In this document: positions 34,985 to 46,355 of the stretch, one piece after another
Numbering within the stretch: the stretch's first letter is position 1
Layout: every line of letters starts with the position of its first letter
Assembly (NCBI GenBank): GCA_964059195.1
Contig: CAXKWD010000005.1
Span: 95,121,882 to 95,185,881 of the forward strand
DNA length: 64,000 bases
Source of the DNA: Ectobius pallidus
Taxonomy: Eukaryota > Arthropoda > Insecta > Blattodea > Ectobiidae
Reading direction: 5' to 3'
Position numbers and translations under genes: made by a program
The notes under the pieces: generated by a model
What the model was told of the DNA's origin: nothing
The model's input: the letters and a program-made list of their open reading frames with translations, nothing else
Database searches by the model: none

Positions 34985-35175
34985 GAGATCAAAGCAAGAG
35001 CCTAGCGGCTGATCAAGCCTTGCTTGTGCTTCAGGGAGCAGGTGATGTATGAGAAATGGAGCAATATTGAAATTAGTTACATCTCATTTGAATTGACCGG
35101 AGATTGAACCCCGCTAATGTAGAGTTCTTGTCTAAGTACTCTTCGTGTCTGAGTTACGATACTTACCTTAAGGAG
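34985..35175 (-). mobile_element. tRNA-derived SINE-like fragment, minus strand
   Basis: The minus strand has AACTCAGACACGAAG (weak A box) and GGGGTTCAATCTCCGG (B box). It sits beside the repeated CAATCTGGAGATC word. Confidence 0.45.
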
Positions 35176-35589
35176 ATCCTGATGCTTCAGTTAACGAGTG
35201 GGAATTTACAGCATAGCCTACTCTGATCTCATAGGCTTCACCCGAGACCTCTCTTACCAGAGTGATTGTGTCGTTATTCCATTCCTTTAAAACGTATAAT
35301 GAGGAGATTCGATCTATCGGTTTGAAGATGTAAGACATGAATGGGCCAGTAATTTTCCTTTAGTCTGCCTTTTCAAGACATTAAAAAATATGGACATGAT
35401 TTCTAAATGTTTTTAAATGGAAGTACACGAACGTAAAAATAAATATCAACTACATGCAGTAAAGTATGCCGTATACAATAGATGATGCATTCAAAACGGC
35501 ATACCCTACGTATACTGAACGTATAAAAAGTGCTAAAAACAAAACAAAAACACTTTTGCGAAATTTTAGTTTAGGTTAGATTTTCTTTG

Positions 35590-35690
35590 GTCCCGCCCAT
35601 GTGTCCGTAATTTGAGCCCTTTCAACTACAGTACCGGCACTGGAGGGAGGCAAATTACGGGTAGCCTGCATGGGCGGGTGGGACCAAAAA
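35590..35690. repeat. Short foldback
   Basis: GGTCCCGCCCATG mirrors CATGGGCGGGTGGGACC, and CCGTAATTTG mirrors CAAATTACGG inside. It is probably a small MITE. An open frame crosses it but is not convincing. Confidence 0.6.
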
Positions 35691-36205
35691 AATTGAATTT
35701 GTTAAAGGCAGTGATCGGACAATCAAAGTCGTCAGAAATTCGGGGAAAAGGTTTTAATATCAAGGGAATAGTAAGTACCGGTATATTCCAACAATAATGA
35801 AAGTTTATAAATGGAATACTAACTAACTAAATCCGTGGCGTTAACATCCCAGAAGGGACAAGGCCTACTACCAAATAAATTGCGAAATTAATCTAATGGT
35901 AGGTGCCAGTTATCTTGGCATTTTAGAGTCGAGGTAATTTGATACGGATTTCTTTAAAACTTAACATTCTTTTTAGACGAGATAAGCAAAATAATAGTTT
36001 AAGCACGTTATTCTCACTAGGGGCGACTTCAATTCTTTAGTAGGTAAATTAGATGCAATTGCATTTAACTTGGAGGACAATAAGAATTTGGTCCGAAAAA
36101 CAAAAGTACCCAGAGAAATAACAAATATTTATAAATCCGATTAAAATTTATAAAGAAAGTAATTGGGCCATTACGAATGGAAATTTTGGAGAAGACATGA
36201 CAGGG

Positions 36206-36466
36206 ATGTTAACTGTACAATAACAGTGGGAGCCCGGTCACAAAATCACTTCTTAGTGTGCCTCACAGTACTGCATATGACATAACTTGTCTGTCTGTGA
36301 GGTAGACCATTAGGGCAATCAGTCATAGGAGAGAAGTTCCATCTGGCACTGTGAATTGAGCTCCGGCTTAGCTCAGTTGGTAGAGCATTGGCGCGAATAG
36401 CCAAAGGTCCTGGGTTCAAGTCCCAGTGCCGGAGGAATTTTTCTCCTATAATATTCTCATGTAGTG
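36206..36466 (+). repeat. tRNA-bearing repeat, tandem copy 1
   Basis: Unit beginning ATGTTAACTGTACAATAACA and ending after the tRNA-like part at TTTTCTCCTATAATATTCTC. It is repeated 315 bp downstream with almost no change, so the duplication is recent. Confidence 0.9.
36362..36434 (+). pseudogene. tRNA-like sequence in tandem repeat, copy 2
   Basis: Acceptor TCCGGCT with TGCCGGA, D arm GCTCAGTTGGTAGAGC, anticodon stem TTGGC/GCCAA, T arm CTGGGTTCAAGTCCCAG. All stems pair, except one T-T mismatch at the base of the acceptor stem. The loop GCGAATA would put GAA at the anticodon position, but with C rather than the near-universal T before it. The intact pol III boxes suggest it can be transcribed; I read it as a SINE-like head. 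Confidence 0.65.
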
Positions 36467-36520
36467 TCCAACAGAGACAATAATCTGTGGCTCATGAATG
36501 CTTATATATATCTGTCTTGA

Positions 36521-36778
36521 ATGTTAACTGTACAATAACAGTGGGAGCCCGGTCACAAAATCACTTCTTAGTGTGCCTCACAGTACTGCATATGACATAA
36601 CTTGTCTGTCTGTGAGGTAGACCATTGGGGCAATCAGTCATAGGAGAGAAGTTCCATCTGGCACTGTGAATTGAGCTCCGGCTTAGCTCAGTTGGTAGAG
36701 CATTGGCGCGAATAGCCAAAGGTCCTGGGTTCAAGTCCCAGTGCCGGAGGAATTTTTCTCCTATAATATTCTCATCTA
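36521..36778 (+). repeat. tRNA-bearing repeat, tandem copy 2
   Basis: Second unit of the 315 bp period tandem duplication. I noticed one substitution relative to copy 1. Confidence 0.9.
36677..36749 (+). pseudogene. tRNA-like sequence in tandem repeat, copy 3
   Basis: Identical by eye to 36362-36434, with the same atypical anticodon loop. Confidence 0.65.
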
Positions 36779-37654
36779 CAGAGAGAATAAAGTGAGTTGT
36801 AAAAACATAGTTGCTTCATAGATTATCAGCGCATGCGCAGATCCCTTAAATGACACATTACGGACATATAAGTGCATCTAAGCTAAAATTTATTAAATGC
36901 TGTGGTCAACCAAAATAATTCTTCGTGGTAATATGGAAAAAAAATGTTTTTTTTTTCCTTTTTTTCGTAAATTTCACAGGTCGGTTCCCTAAGGTGACCA
37001 TAAGTCAAGTAGGCCTACACCAAATATAGCGTCAAGATAAACAACCGAGGCCTACATTAGATAAATGACCCGTTTACTTTTCGTAGCTTCTACCGAGAGG
37101 CACTTATGACACTTCTCATCTAGAATATTATTCTCTGAAACACAAGTTTCTCGCGTCTCCTTCCGACATAAGTGGCCACATTGCGAGAGTGCGCATTCAA
37201 TCAAGTTCGACTTCATGCAAAGCCACATTCACAAGGGAATGCCTTAGTAATTTGAACATGGGATGACATATTATTATATTATTTCTCTTCAGAATGTTGC
37301 CGAGATGTTTTAAATAAAAGTTACAGGATTTAATGTAAACAGATTACTGAAGTTAAAATCATTAGGGTCGTTTAGAAAAGTATCTAATAACATTTTCATC
37401 CAAACAGGCCTAGTATTATTTTTTATTTCGAAAGCTTCATTTGATAAAATTTGTCAGATCTAACAAAGTGAACCAAATAAGGTAAAAATAAATTAACTAA
37501 AAAAAAAAAAACTATTGCTAATTCGTAAAGCAGATAGAACATACAACAATTAGGCTATTTGTGTATAAGTTAAAATATATTAATAGTTTTGTTTCTTAAA
37601 ATTCTAATTGATAACATTACGGTCGATAAAGGTAAGTTATTCCTAGTTTTATTA

Positions 37655-38428
37655 TTAAGTGCCAGTATGGTACTTTATGAGATTGTGTGTGGGGACGAAA
37701 AATGTCTGTCCGTCTGTCTGTCTGTCCGTCCGTCCGTCCGTGTGTCTGTACGCGCGATAACTCAAATACGCTTTGTCGAATTTTAATGAAACTTGGTATA
37801 CACGTTTATAATGTCCATGGGAAGAACCCTATTGATATTGAACGAAATCGGTTCACCGGTACCGGTGTAATGCCCAATTTAGTGCCTATTTTAATAGATT
37901 ATGGCGCCTTTCTAATAGAAAGGCGCCATAACTCAAATACGCTGTATCGGATTTCCATGAAACTTGGTATACTCATTTATGACGTTCATGAGAAGTGCCC
38001 TATTGAATTTGAACCTAATCTGTTGACCGGTACCGGAGTAAACCCCAATTTAATGTCTACTTTAAAGGCGCAATAACTCAAATACGCTTTATCGTATATT
38101 TATGAAACTTTGGCCTCACATTCTGGAGTCCATGGTTCAAAACCCGAAACCGGCCAATTTGAATTTTTTTTGACATTTTTATGTGAGTGTGCGATTGTCA
38201 AGATATCACATATCTGTACAGTTCAGGTGATGCTGGAAGATTTTAATCTCATTAAAAAAAATCTAGACCTTTGTTCTTCCGTAAGCCATGCTTAATGAAT
38301 AATTCTGGAGTTTAACTTGGAAATCAATTTAAAAAAAAACATATTCTGCATATCATAATTGCAGTCATAACTGTTTAAACAAAAACATACTGGCACTTTG
38401 TTACATCAGTTTACCTGATTTTATTTAG
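37655..38428 (+). mobile_element. DINE/Helentron-like element, copy 2, inserted in the array
   Basis: Same layout as 33195-34405: AAGTGCCAGTATGGTAC start, (GTCY)n, three tandem units (starts near 37756, 37927 and 38075) and the CATACTGGCACTTTG end. It lies precisely between block D and block A, at a place where other units (near 40145, 49188 and 55483) run on without it. Confidence 0.7.
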
Positions 38429-39074
38429 ACTTAAGTTTTACAAGTTTTGGCAAAGAAACTGCTTACGTCTCCCGTGCACCCTCCTTAGACCGAATAAGAT
38501 GGTATTTATCCTTAGGCATCCTTATATATGCTTATTATAAATATATATCCCTAATATATTTATCCTTACATTATAATCTAATTGTAGGCTATGTTCTTAA
38601 ATAAGGGTACGGTGTGTTGGCAATATTTATACTTTTGGTCTTTGAAATGAACTGTTAACCATGATTTCCTTTAAAATTGTAACATTTTCGGTATCATTTT
38701 TTTTATTTTTTATTTTTATAAGTTTTAATTTATTAAGTAGGCCTAATCTATTAAAGGAAGGGCTAATAAAAGAGTTAAATGGAGACGTTGTCGCCAAATT
38801 ATATATACACTATACACGAACTTCTAAGAAAACACTTGCTTCAATCATTGTTACTACTATACTCGAACTTCTAAGTAAACACCTGCATCAATAATTGTTA
38901 GGAAAAATAATATTCTTTTCTACACACACATTTTCTAATGTATCAAGTCAAATAACAATAGGCACAGCATGATTTTATAAGTTTTAAAAACAGGATTAAG
39001 AAAGTATAAGGATTACGTAAAAGTTATTACACACCTTTCATTTTTACATTCTCCACCGGTCCATACGTGATTAC

Positions 39075-39796
39075 CAGGGCCCGGATTCTAATGACATGTC
39101 ATCTTTTTATTGATGCTGCATAGACATTGCCAACTTGGGGATAAATCCTAATCATGGCCTCTAGATTGTAGAAATGCATTTTTAATAGGTCATTTTTTGG
39201 CATTTTATGCCATTTTATATTTTTAGGGCGTTTATTTCAATTTTAGTTCATTATTTTGTCATTTTCGTGTCATTTTCTTCCTCATTTAGTCATTTTGTTG
39301 TATTTACATTGAGTGTATTAACTTTTTTCGTCGCTAGCTTTGCTATCTTTGAAATGTTGTTTGTTTAATGCAAGAAGGAAAAGTGTTGTCATGTCTCAGT
39401 CGGAAATGAGAATCAAAGAAACGCCAAAATTGTGTATTATATTACTATTGTTATTAGACTGACTTGGCACCTGCTTGAATTTGAGATTGCAAACTGCTGT
39501 TTTCCCTCAATAAACAACAATATAATCCGGCAGACCACAAAAGGAAATGCCGAATTTTGACTCACCAGTGCCTCAGTTTCCGTGAGAAATGAACATTCAC
39601 AACATTACACTTATTAAAGTTTTTACAATTATGTACAAATTAGTCTATAACTTTGTGCGTACAATACTACTTTTTTATAAATAAAATATCAGTTGTTAGG
39701 TCATTTTTTATAGTTATTAAGTCATTTTATTTAAAATTTAGGGTCATTTTATAGGTCTTTTTCAAATAATTTTAGGTCATCAGAATCCGGGCCCTG
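39075..39796. mobile_element. hAT-like element C in array block B
   Basis: Ends CAGGGCCCGGATTCTAATGA and TCATCAGAATCCGGGCCCTG. The flanks GTGATTAC and GTGTTTAC are an 8 bp duplication with one or two changes. GTCATTTT words repeat inside. Related at the ends to family GGTTCGGATG (copies A and D). Confidence 0.85.
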
Positions 39797-40762
39797 GTGT
39801 TTACTGTATGCAATAGTAGTTTAGAGAGCGCATCTACAAAATGTCAGTATCAAGCAGCAGCTTCAGAACCTGAATTAGGGATTTTAAAGGTAGGGAGAAA
39901 TTTAATTTTGATAAAAGAGAATTAATCTGTATTATTGTCTTTACAATTGAAATGATTGTACCATAATTGTTATTATAGAGTAATAAAAGAGGAGTTTTAT
40001 TCTTGCTTGAAAATTATTTAAATATAAAAATAAGAAAATAAAAATAAAAATATAAAAGATATTAAAAAATGTAATTGATTGAAGCAATCACCAAAAATTC
40101 AAATTGATCCCATTATGAGCGATAAAAGTAAGTTGCTCTTAGCGTTATTATTTAGACCTAAGTTTTTAAAACTTTTGGCAAAGAAACTGCTTATGTATCC
40201 CGTGCAGTTTCCCTAAAACGACTATGTTCGTTAGATTATATTTACCCTTAGACAACCTTATATATCATTTTATATACATATATATATACGCTATATATAT
40301 TCGTATTATTTTTATTTATTATATTATAAGCTTATGGCTGAGTTGTAAGGGGTGTTAGCAATATTTATACTTTTGGTCTTTGAAGTGAACTGGTATCATG
40401 GTTTTCTTTAAAATTGTAACATTTTCTGCATTATTTTTTTAGGTTTGATTTTTTTATAAGTTTTCATTTATTATTAAGTAATCCCTTAAAGGAAATGCAA
40501 ATACATCAGTTACGTAACCACGATGTCGTCAAATTATATACACTATACACGAACTTCTAAGAAACACCTGCATCAATCATTGTTAGGAAAAATAATATTC
40601 TTTTCTACATACAAATTTTCTAATGTATCAAGTCAAATAACAATAGGCATAATATGATCTTATAAGTACTAAAACTGGAATAAGACAGTATAAAGATTAC
40701 GTAACAGTTATTACACACCTTTCAATTTACTTTCTCCACCTATAGGCTACATATGTAATTAC

Positions 40763-41425
40763 TAGGGTTCGGATGTTTATGGCACGTCATATTTTTATCC
40801 TGGCCTCCGTTCTCGCAGCAAACACAAACTAAACACAAATTGCACGCTGGTTATCTTAATCGAACCAGTTTTATTTTGAGTATAAAGTCACATGTTGGTC
40901 TTTTCTGTAGTCTTGGTCATATTTTATAAAAAAAATTGTAATTTAACGTCATATTTCAGTTATAAATTCGGCAAAGGAGCAGAATTATACAGTGTATGTA
41001 CTACATGGTCGAGTTAAATTTGAACTTTATTTCTTTAATTGTTGTTTATGCCAAATTAATAGGTAACTTAAATTTTAAAATTAATGCAATTGTTCATATT
41101 GTATGGGGACCCGCAAGGTCTATAAAATATTACGTTTATTTGGAGCTGAAGAAAAGAGCAAACAGGAAAAATTGTTTAAAAATAGATGTTCATTACAAAT
41201 AAACCTGTAAATCACCAAAATTGTTAAAAAGTGATTATCCGATTGAATTCATGTGATGGAAGAATTTAGTGTCTCTAAACGTTTTAAATTAGAGCAATAA
41301 TTTTTTTGAAAATACGTTATTTTATTAGGTCATATTTATGATTTTTGGGTCATATTTAGTCAATTTTTTGATCATATTCGTATTCATATTTTCCACTTTC
41401 TTAGGTCATAAACATCCAAACCCTA
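40763..41425 (-). mobile_element. hAT-like element D (family GGTTCGGATG) in array block B
   Basis: Ends TAGGGTTCGGATGTTTATGG and AGGTCATAAACATCCAAACC with CCTA. Duplication GTAATTAC/GTAACTAC. Reverse orientation relative to copy A at 3900-4557. It contains an open stretch near 40996-41202 with no recognisable domain. Confidence 0.88.
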
Positions 41426-41539
41426 GTAACTACGTATGCAAAAGGTAGTTTCAACAGCGTAAAGTTATCAAGTATAAATCTCCTTTCTACTTTCTAAAAC
41501 TTTAATATAGACGATAATGTCCTTCAGAAATTCAATCAA

Positions 41540-41846
41540 ATTTTTGTGGTAACGGCTTTGACTCGCATTCGGGAGGTCCCAGGTTCAAATCTCGTGGTCG
41601 GCCAATTTGACATGGGTTATTTCTTGGTTTCCCCAGTCGTAAAGGCAAATGCCTAATTCCATGAATCATTATCCTCACCATTTAATCTTGCGTCATATCC
41701 ATTTAAATTAACATTAGTTGAAAATACACTATAATAGAAACAATTGACTATCAATAGTCCCATGGTCTACCCTACTGTATAGACACACATCCAGAACTCC
41801 TGATATGGCCTCTTAGCTAAAAGGAGTAGCCTATAAATACAGCTGA

Positions 41847-41903
<57 letters not shown>
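41540..41903 (+). mobile_element. SINE with (AAT)n tail
   Basis: A tRNA-like head with GAGGTCCCAGGTTCAAATCTC (B box), a body of about 250 bp, and a 3' tail of some 17 AAT repeats at 41848-41903. Confidence 0.7.
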
Positions 41904-41905
<2 letters not shown>

Positions 41906-42693
41906 ATATATGTACTTTGGACCTAGCATGAGTTAAATGATTGCGAATATTAAGCACTCTACGCATCTATCAATGTTGTTTCTACCATACCTAAACACTT
42001 GAAACTGATGTCGCTCTATTCTACTAATTTTGGGATGATCATATTGCAAATATGAATACATTAAATAATAGAGTTATTTCTGTAATAAGAAATTTGTAAT
42101 CTGTATTGCGTGACCAGTATGTACGAATGTCTTGTATATCTTACTATTACTGTATTATAAATTTTTGGAATATTTTATGGGAAATTATGACCAAAAAACC
42201 TAAACATTTCTAAAGACTCAAAATAGAATATTGTTACGAGTTATAACAAACTCCGATTTAGGCCTACTCTTAAAGATTTAAATGTCTTTTAAGGGGGGAT
42301 AGTTTCTGGGGAAGACATTTCTGGTTTTTGAAGTTAACTGGTACCATGATTTTCTATAAAATGATAAAATTTTCTGTATTATTTTTTTTGGTTTGATTTT
42401 TTTATAAGTTTTATTTTTTATTAAGTAATCTCTTAAAGGACGTTCAAAAAAACGAGTTACATGACCCAGCTTTCCTCAATTCATATAGGTACACTGTACA
42501 CGAACTTCTAAGAAAACAACTGCATCAGTCATTGTTACTACCATATACAAACTTCTAGTAAACAATTGAATCAACGGTAGTTAGGAAAAATAATATTCTT
42601 TTCTACATTTTCTAATGTTTGATGACCAACAACAATAGGCAAAGTACGATTTTATGGAAATTGTATTAAGAAAGTTTAAAGATTACGTAACAG

Positions 42694-44307
42694 TTATTAT
42701 TATTATTTAGTATTCTGCCTAGTGGCAGGTCCATGTCTTCGCACGGAGAATTTCTGACGCCAGTGTTCCCTATCTCCAACTTCGTCCTTCAATCTGCTAT
42801 ATCTTCTCCCATCTTTCATGTCATCCAGATGTTGTATTCTTCTCCTTCCTCTTCCAGCAGTTCCTTTGATCTTCCCTTCGATGACATCATGTATGAGTCC
42901 CTCGTGTCTAAGTATGTGTCCGATCCAATTGGCTTTCCTCTGAATAATTGTATTCAGAATAATTTTCCTCTCTCCTTCCCTTCTCAGTACTTCGTCATTT
43001 GTCACCCGTTCTGTCAACTTGACCTGCTCTATTCTCCTCCAGCACCACATTTCGAAGCTTTCTAGGTATTTCTTCTCCCTCTTTCTCAAGGTCCATGTCT
43101 CTGCTCCGTACAGTGCAATGCTCCAGATGTAGCACTTCACCAGTTTCTTCCTTAATTCCAAGTAGGCTTGGGAAAAACGACTCACTGAACTGTTTCGAAA
43201 CATTTGGATCAGCTCAGTGGAATGATTCGAAACAGTGTGTCGAATCACGACACATCATGACTCATCTTGTTTCGCCCCCTGCCTACTGTTTCGAATCAGC
43301 TAAGCTGCTCTCGGCACAGCAACACAGGGTAACAGCCAATCAGAGGAGCAGGCACTGTTACACCACTTAAAATTTTGCTGTTTGAGATAGTACGAGCCAT
43401 ATCATTGGCTAACGTTTTCTACAACTCGAGTGTTTGCTGAATCGTGTTACTTCATAATTTCATTAAGCCTATTTATTTATTTATTTTATATACTGTATAT
43501 GATGAGAGACATACGAAATTACACACACGTACTAATGTGTTAAAAATAAATAAAATAAGCTAATTATCTACAATTTTAGAAAAATGCAGATTGCACAGAC
43601 GTCACAGAATAAAGACATAAAACTCTGTAAGGTGAGGAGAAACAGGATGCAGTTGTTTAATCGTTTAAAATACATATAAATAAATCTTATAAAATGTTTA
43701 ATTCAACTTATGAAATCCAACATTAATCATTCGTAGAAGTTGTTAGATCTGGGGTTGCAATACATATAATTTACCGGTATCGTCTTCAATAACACGACAT
43801 GTGTTAAATATGTATGTAGCGTCAGTTTAGGATAAGTAGTGTGGATATTATATTTTATAAAGGTTGTGTTCTGATCTGCGGCCGGGAGAACCAGACCAAG
43901 CAAGCTGGACTCTGTCCTCCAATTTCTAGAAGCCATTGAAACTGAAAAGCGACGAGAGTGACCAATGTGTCGTGTGTCAATCTGTAGTTGGTTATGAATC
44001 ACGAGTACCGCAGGACACAGCGACACACGGCTCAGCAGATGTTTCGCCGCAAGGAAATGATCCGCTTTAGAAACAGCGCTACTGTGACACAGCGACGGTG
44101 AGTCGAAACAGTTGGGATCTAGTGTGTCGAATCACACGAACACAGCAGTGAGTCGACACACTGTTTCGAATCACTCACTCAGTGCCCAAGCCTAAATTTC
44201 CAAGCTCAATTTGCTGGTCAGTAGAGTCCTCTTTTTGTTGAATGCGGCTTTGGCCATGGCGATTCTTGTTCGAATTTCATTCGTGCAGTGGGCATCCTTT
44301 GTTGTTA
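42694..44307 (-). mobile_element. LINE 3' fragment, split by a DNA transposon
   Basis: On the minus strand the coding starts near 44302 (NEIRTRIAMAKAAFNKKRTL), is interrupted at 44195-43163, then continues at 43154. There it reads LRKKLVKCYIWSIALYGAETW, WCWRRIEQVK, NWIGHILRHEG and ends KFSVRRHGPATRQNTK at a stop near 42706, followed by an (ATT)n tail. This is the C-terminal part of a non-LTR retrotransposon polyprotein, beyond the RT core, common in insects. It is 5' truncated and inserted in array block B. Confidence 0.88.
43163..44194. mobile_element. DNA transposon inserted in the LINE
   Basis: Ends TAGGCTTGGG and CCCAAGCCTA. AATTCCAAG before and AATTTCCAAG after are a target duplication of about 9-10 bp, shortened by one base. 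GATTCGAAACAGTG and TGTGTCGAATCAC words recur many times near both ends. No transposase is recognised. hAT or MULE-like are both possible. Confidence 0.85.
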
Positions 44308-44819
44308 CACATCCTTAATTTTCACTTTCTCCACCTATACCCATTCCTGTATGCAATTGTAGTTAGTTATGTATTATACATTTTTGTGATCATTTTATGG
44401 GAATTAGGCCTATAACAAAAAACCTAAACATTTCTAAAGACTCAATTGTTACGAGTTAAAAAAATCTCCGATTTAGATTCACCCTTATAGGCCTATATTT
44501 GAAGATTTGAAAGACATTACAGTATGTGCAAATTTATTTTTAAATCACTTACCGGTATATAATATGTAAAGACTACTTATCGTACAACAGTGAGTACCCA
44601 AAATAACTGGTGGCCTGGCTCACTCTTTGGCCCAACTTTTGGCCCACCCTTCCTTTAAGAAAAAAATTACGAAAAATTAGAAGAAGAAAAAAAAATGAAA
44701 TTAAGCCATTTAAGATATTTCTTGCTTGTGTGTTTTGCGTGCTTTTCTAAAGTTGCGGCAACAGAGCTGTCTGATATTTCGGATCGAGAAAAGACTAGCA
44801 CTGGCGCTGGAGTCCAGTC

Positions 44820-44880
44820 TAGTAACATTTTTAGATATATGTCGGGGGGGGGGGGGGGACAGTTTCTGGGGAAGTAATTT
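44820..44880. repeat. G-run in array block C
   Basis: A run of about 13-14 G at 44843-44858. Comparable G-runs occur at the same place in the unit at 56360. Confidence 0.8.
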
Positions 44881-45899
44881 ATTGTTGTATCCAAGAAATT
44901 ACAATTATATAAGTGAGATGTTTTTGCATTGCAAATTATTTAACTTACTTGACCTTAGAGTGACATAAATTTAGTTCAGTTATTTATTTAGAGATGTAAA
45001 TTTGATTAGAAATACATACATTCCTTTACATTATCCTAGATCACTTTCAGAAAACATCATGGCGCCACCCCTTACAATGAAGCACTCATGTGACTCTCCA
45101 CCCCAAGCATGGAAAACATAATTTTCTCACGTCACATTCCGACATAAGTGCTAGCTTTGGGAGAGTGCGCTTTCATTTGTATGGATCTCATGCAAAGCCG
45201 CCGAATTCCTTAATTTTTAGATGGTGTGGCAACTTATAATTATTACCCTTTGAATTTTGTTTGCCGATAAAATGTTAGAAAAAATTAAAGCCTTTAATAT
45301 AAACAGACTAGGCCTACTTGAAGTAAAAATTTCTACATTAATTGTAGAGGTTTGATTTTTTTATAAGTTTTAATTTCTTATTAAGTAATCTCTAAAGGAA
45401 TTGCAAATAAATGACTTAGGCCTAAATGAACACGCGGTCGTAAAAATATATCTACTATACACGAACTGTAAGTAAACAACTGAATCAATCGTTGTTAGGA
45501 AAAATAATATTCTCTTCTACATACACATTTTCCAAAGTATCAAGTGAAATAACAGTAGGCATAGTATGATCTTATAAGTACTAAAACTGGATTTAAAAAG
45601 TATAAAAATTACGTAACAATTTTTACACGCCCTTTATTTTTACTTTCTTCACCAGTACATAGTAATTACTGTATGCAATGGTTTTCAACATTGTATAAAG
45701 TTATATAGCATTTAATATAAACAGATTACTGTAGTTAAAATCAATAGAGTCAATTGGAAGAAGTATCGAATAACAAAATTTACCCACGTAAGGTAATAAA
45801 AAAGTCACAGCTTCGTGCCAACCCCTCCCCCGGAGAGTATAAATATGCCATGAATATAATAGCTATTTATGTATCAAGTACGCAAAATAACGCTTTAGC

Positions 45900-46355
45900 G
45901 GACGAATCTAGTATAGCGGGGGGGGGCTTTTCTCTGTGTTCTCAAGTTTCCCCCTTTCATTCCACCAACACTCTCCATTTAATCTCACCTTTCCAACTTT
46001 TCATTCTCATCAAGTTTCCATTTCTGGTATCGGGTCTGCTTCGGCAGTCAGAGCCCTTTGGGGGCCTCTCCCGTTCTCCCCGCTGCTTGTGGTCAAGGGT
46101 TGTTGGTGGTGTGTGTCGCAAACCTGTCGGGGCTCCCGGTTGGAGGTACCGAATTGGGTGGCAGACATGTGGATTGGTACTAGGCTCGTTGGATGTAGGG
46201 GAGTTCCGTGGGGGCCCACGGAAGACTCTACGGATCCGGGGCGGCCTGTGGGCACGCAACTTATCCCATCCCGGAGTTAGGTTCAATAAGTCGGTAGCGG
46301 CTGCGGTCCTTAGGGGTCGTTCCCACCCCGCCTTAAAGACCACAAATTAGAAATA
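45900..46355. other. GC-rich insertion in the array
   Basis: Much GC-richer than everything around it, with open frames on both strands but no recognised domain. Array sequence stops before it and block A resumes at about 46357 (GACCGAAGTTTTGGGAAAG). It could be the 5' region of a retrotransposon. I see no TIR or LTR. Confidence 0.5.

Noticed and set aside
22011..36749. Working tRNA-Phe genes (anticodon position GAA)
   Set aside because: The base before the anticodon is C instead of T, the copies sit in longer repeats, and copy 1 has broken stems.
45754..46350. 198-residue open frame on plus and others on minus
   Set aside because: Open because the segment is GC-rich; several frames on both strands are open at once and none shows a domain.
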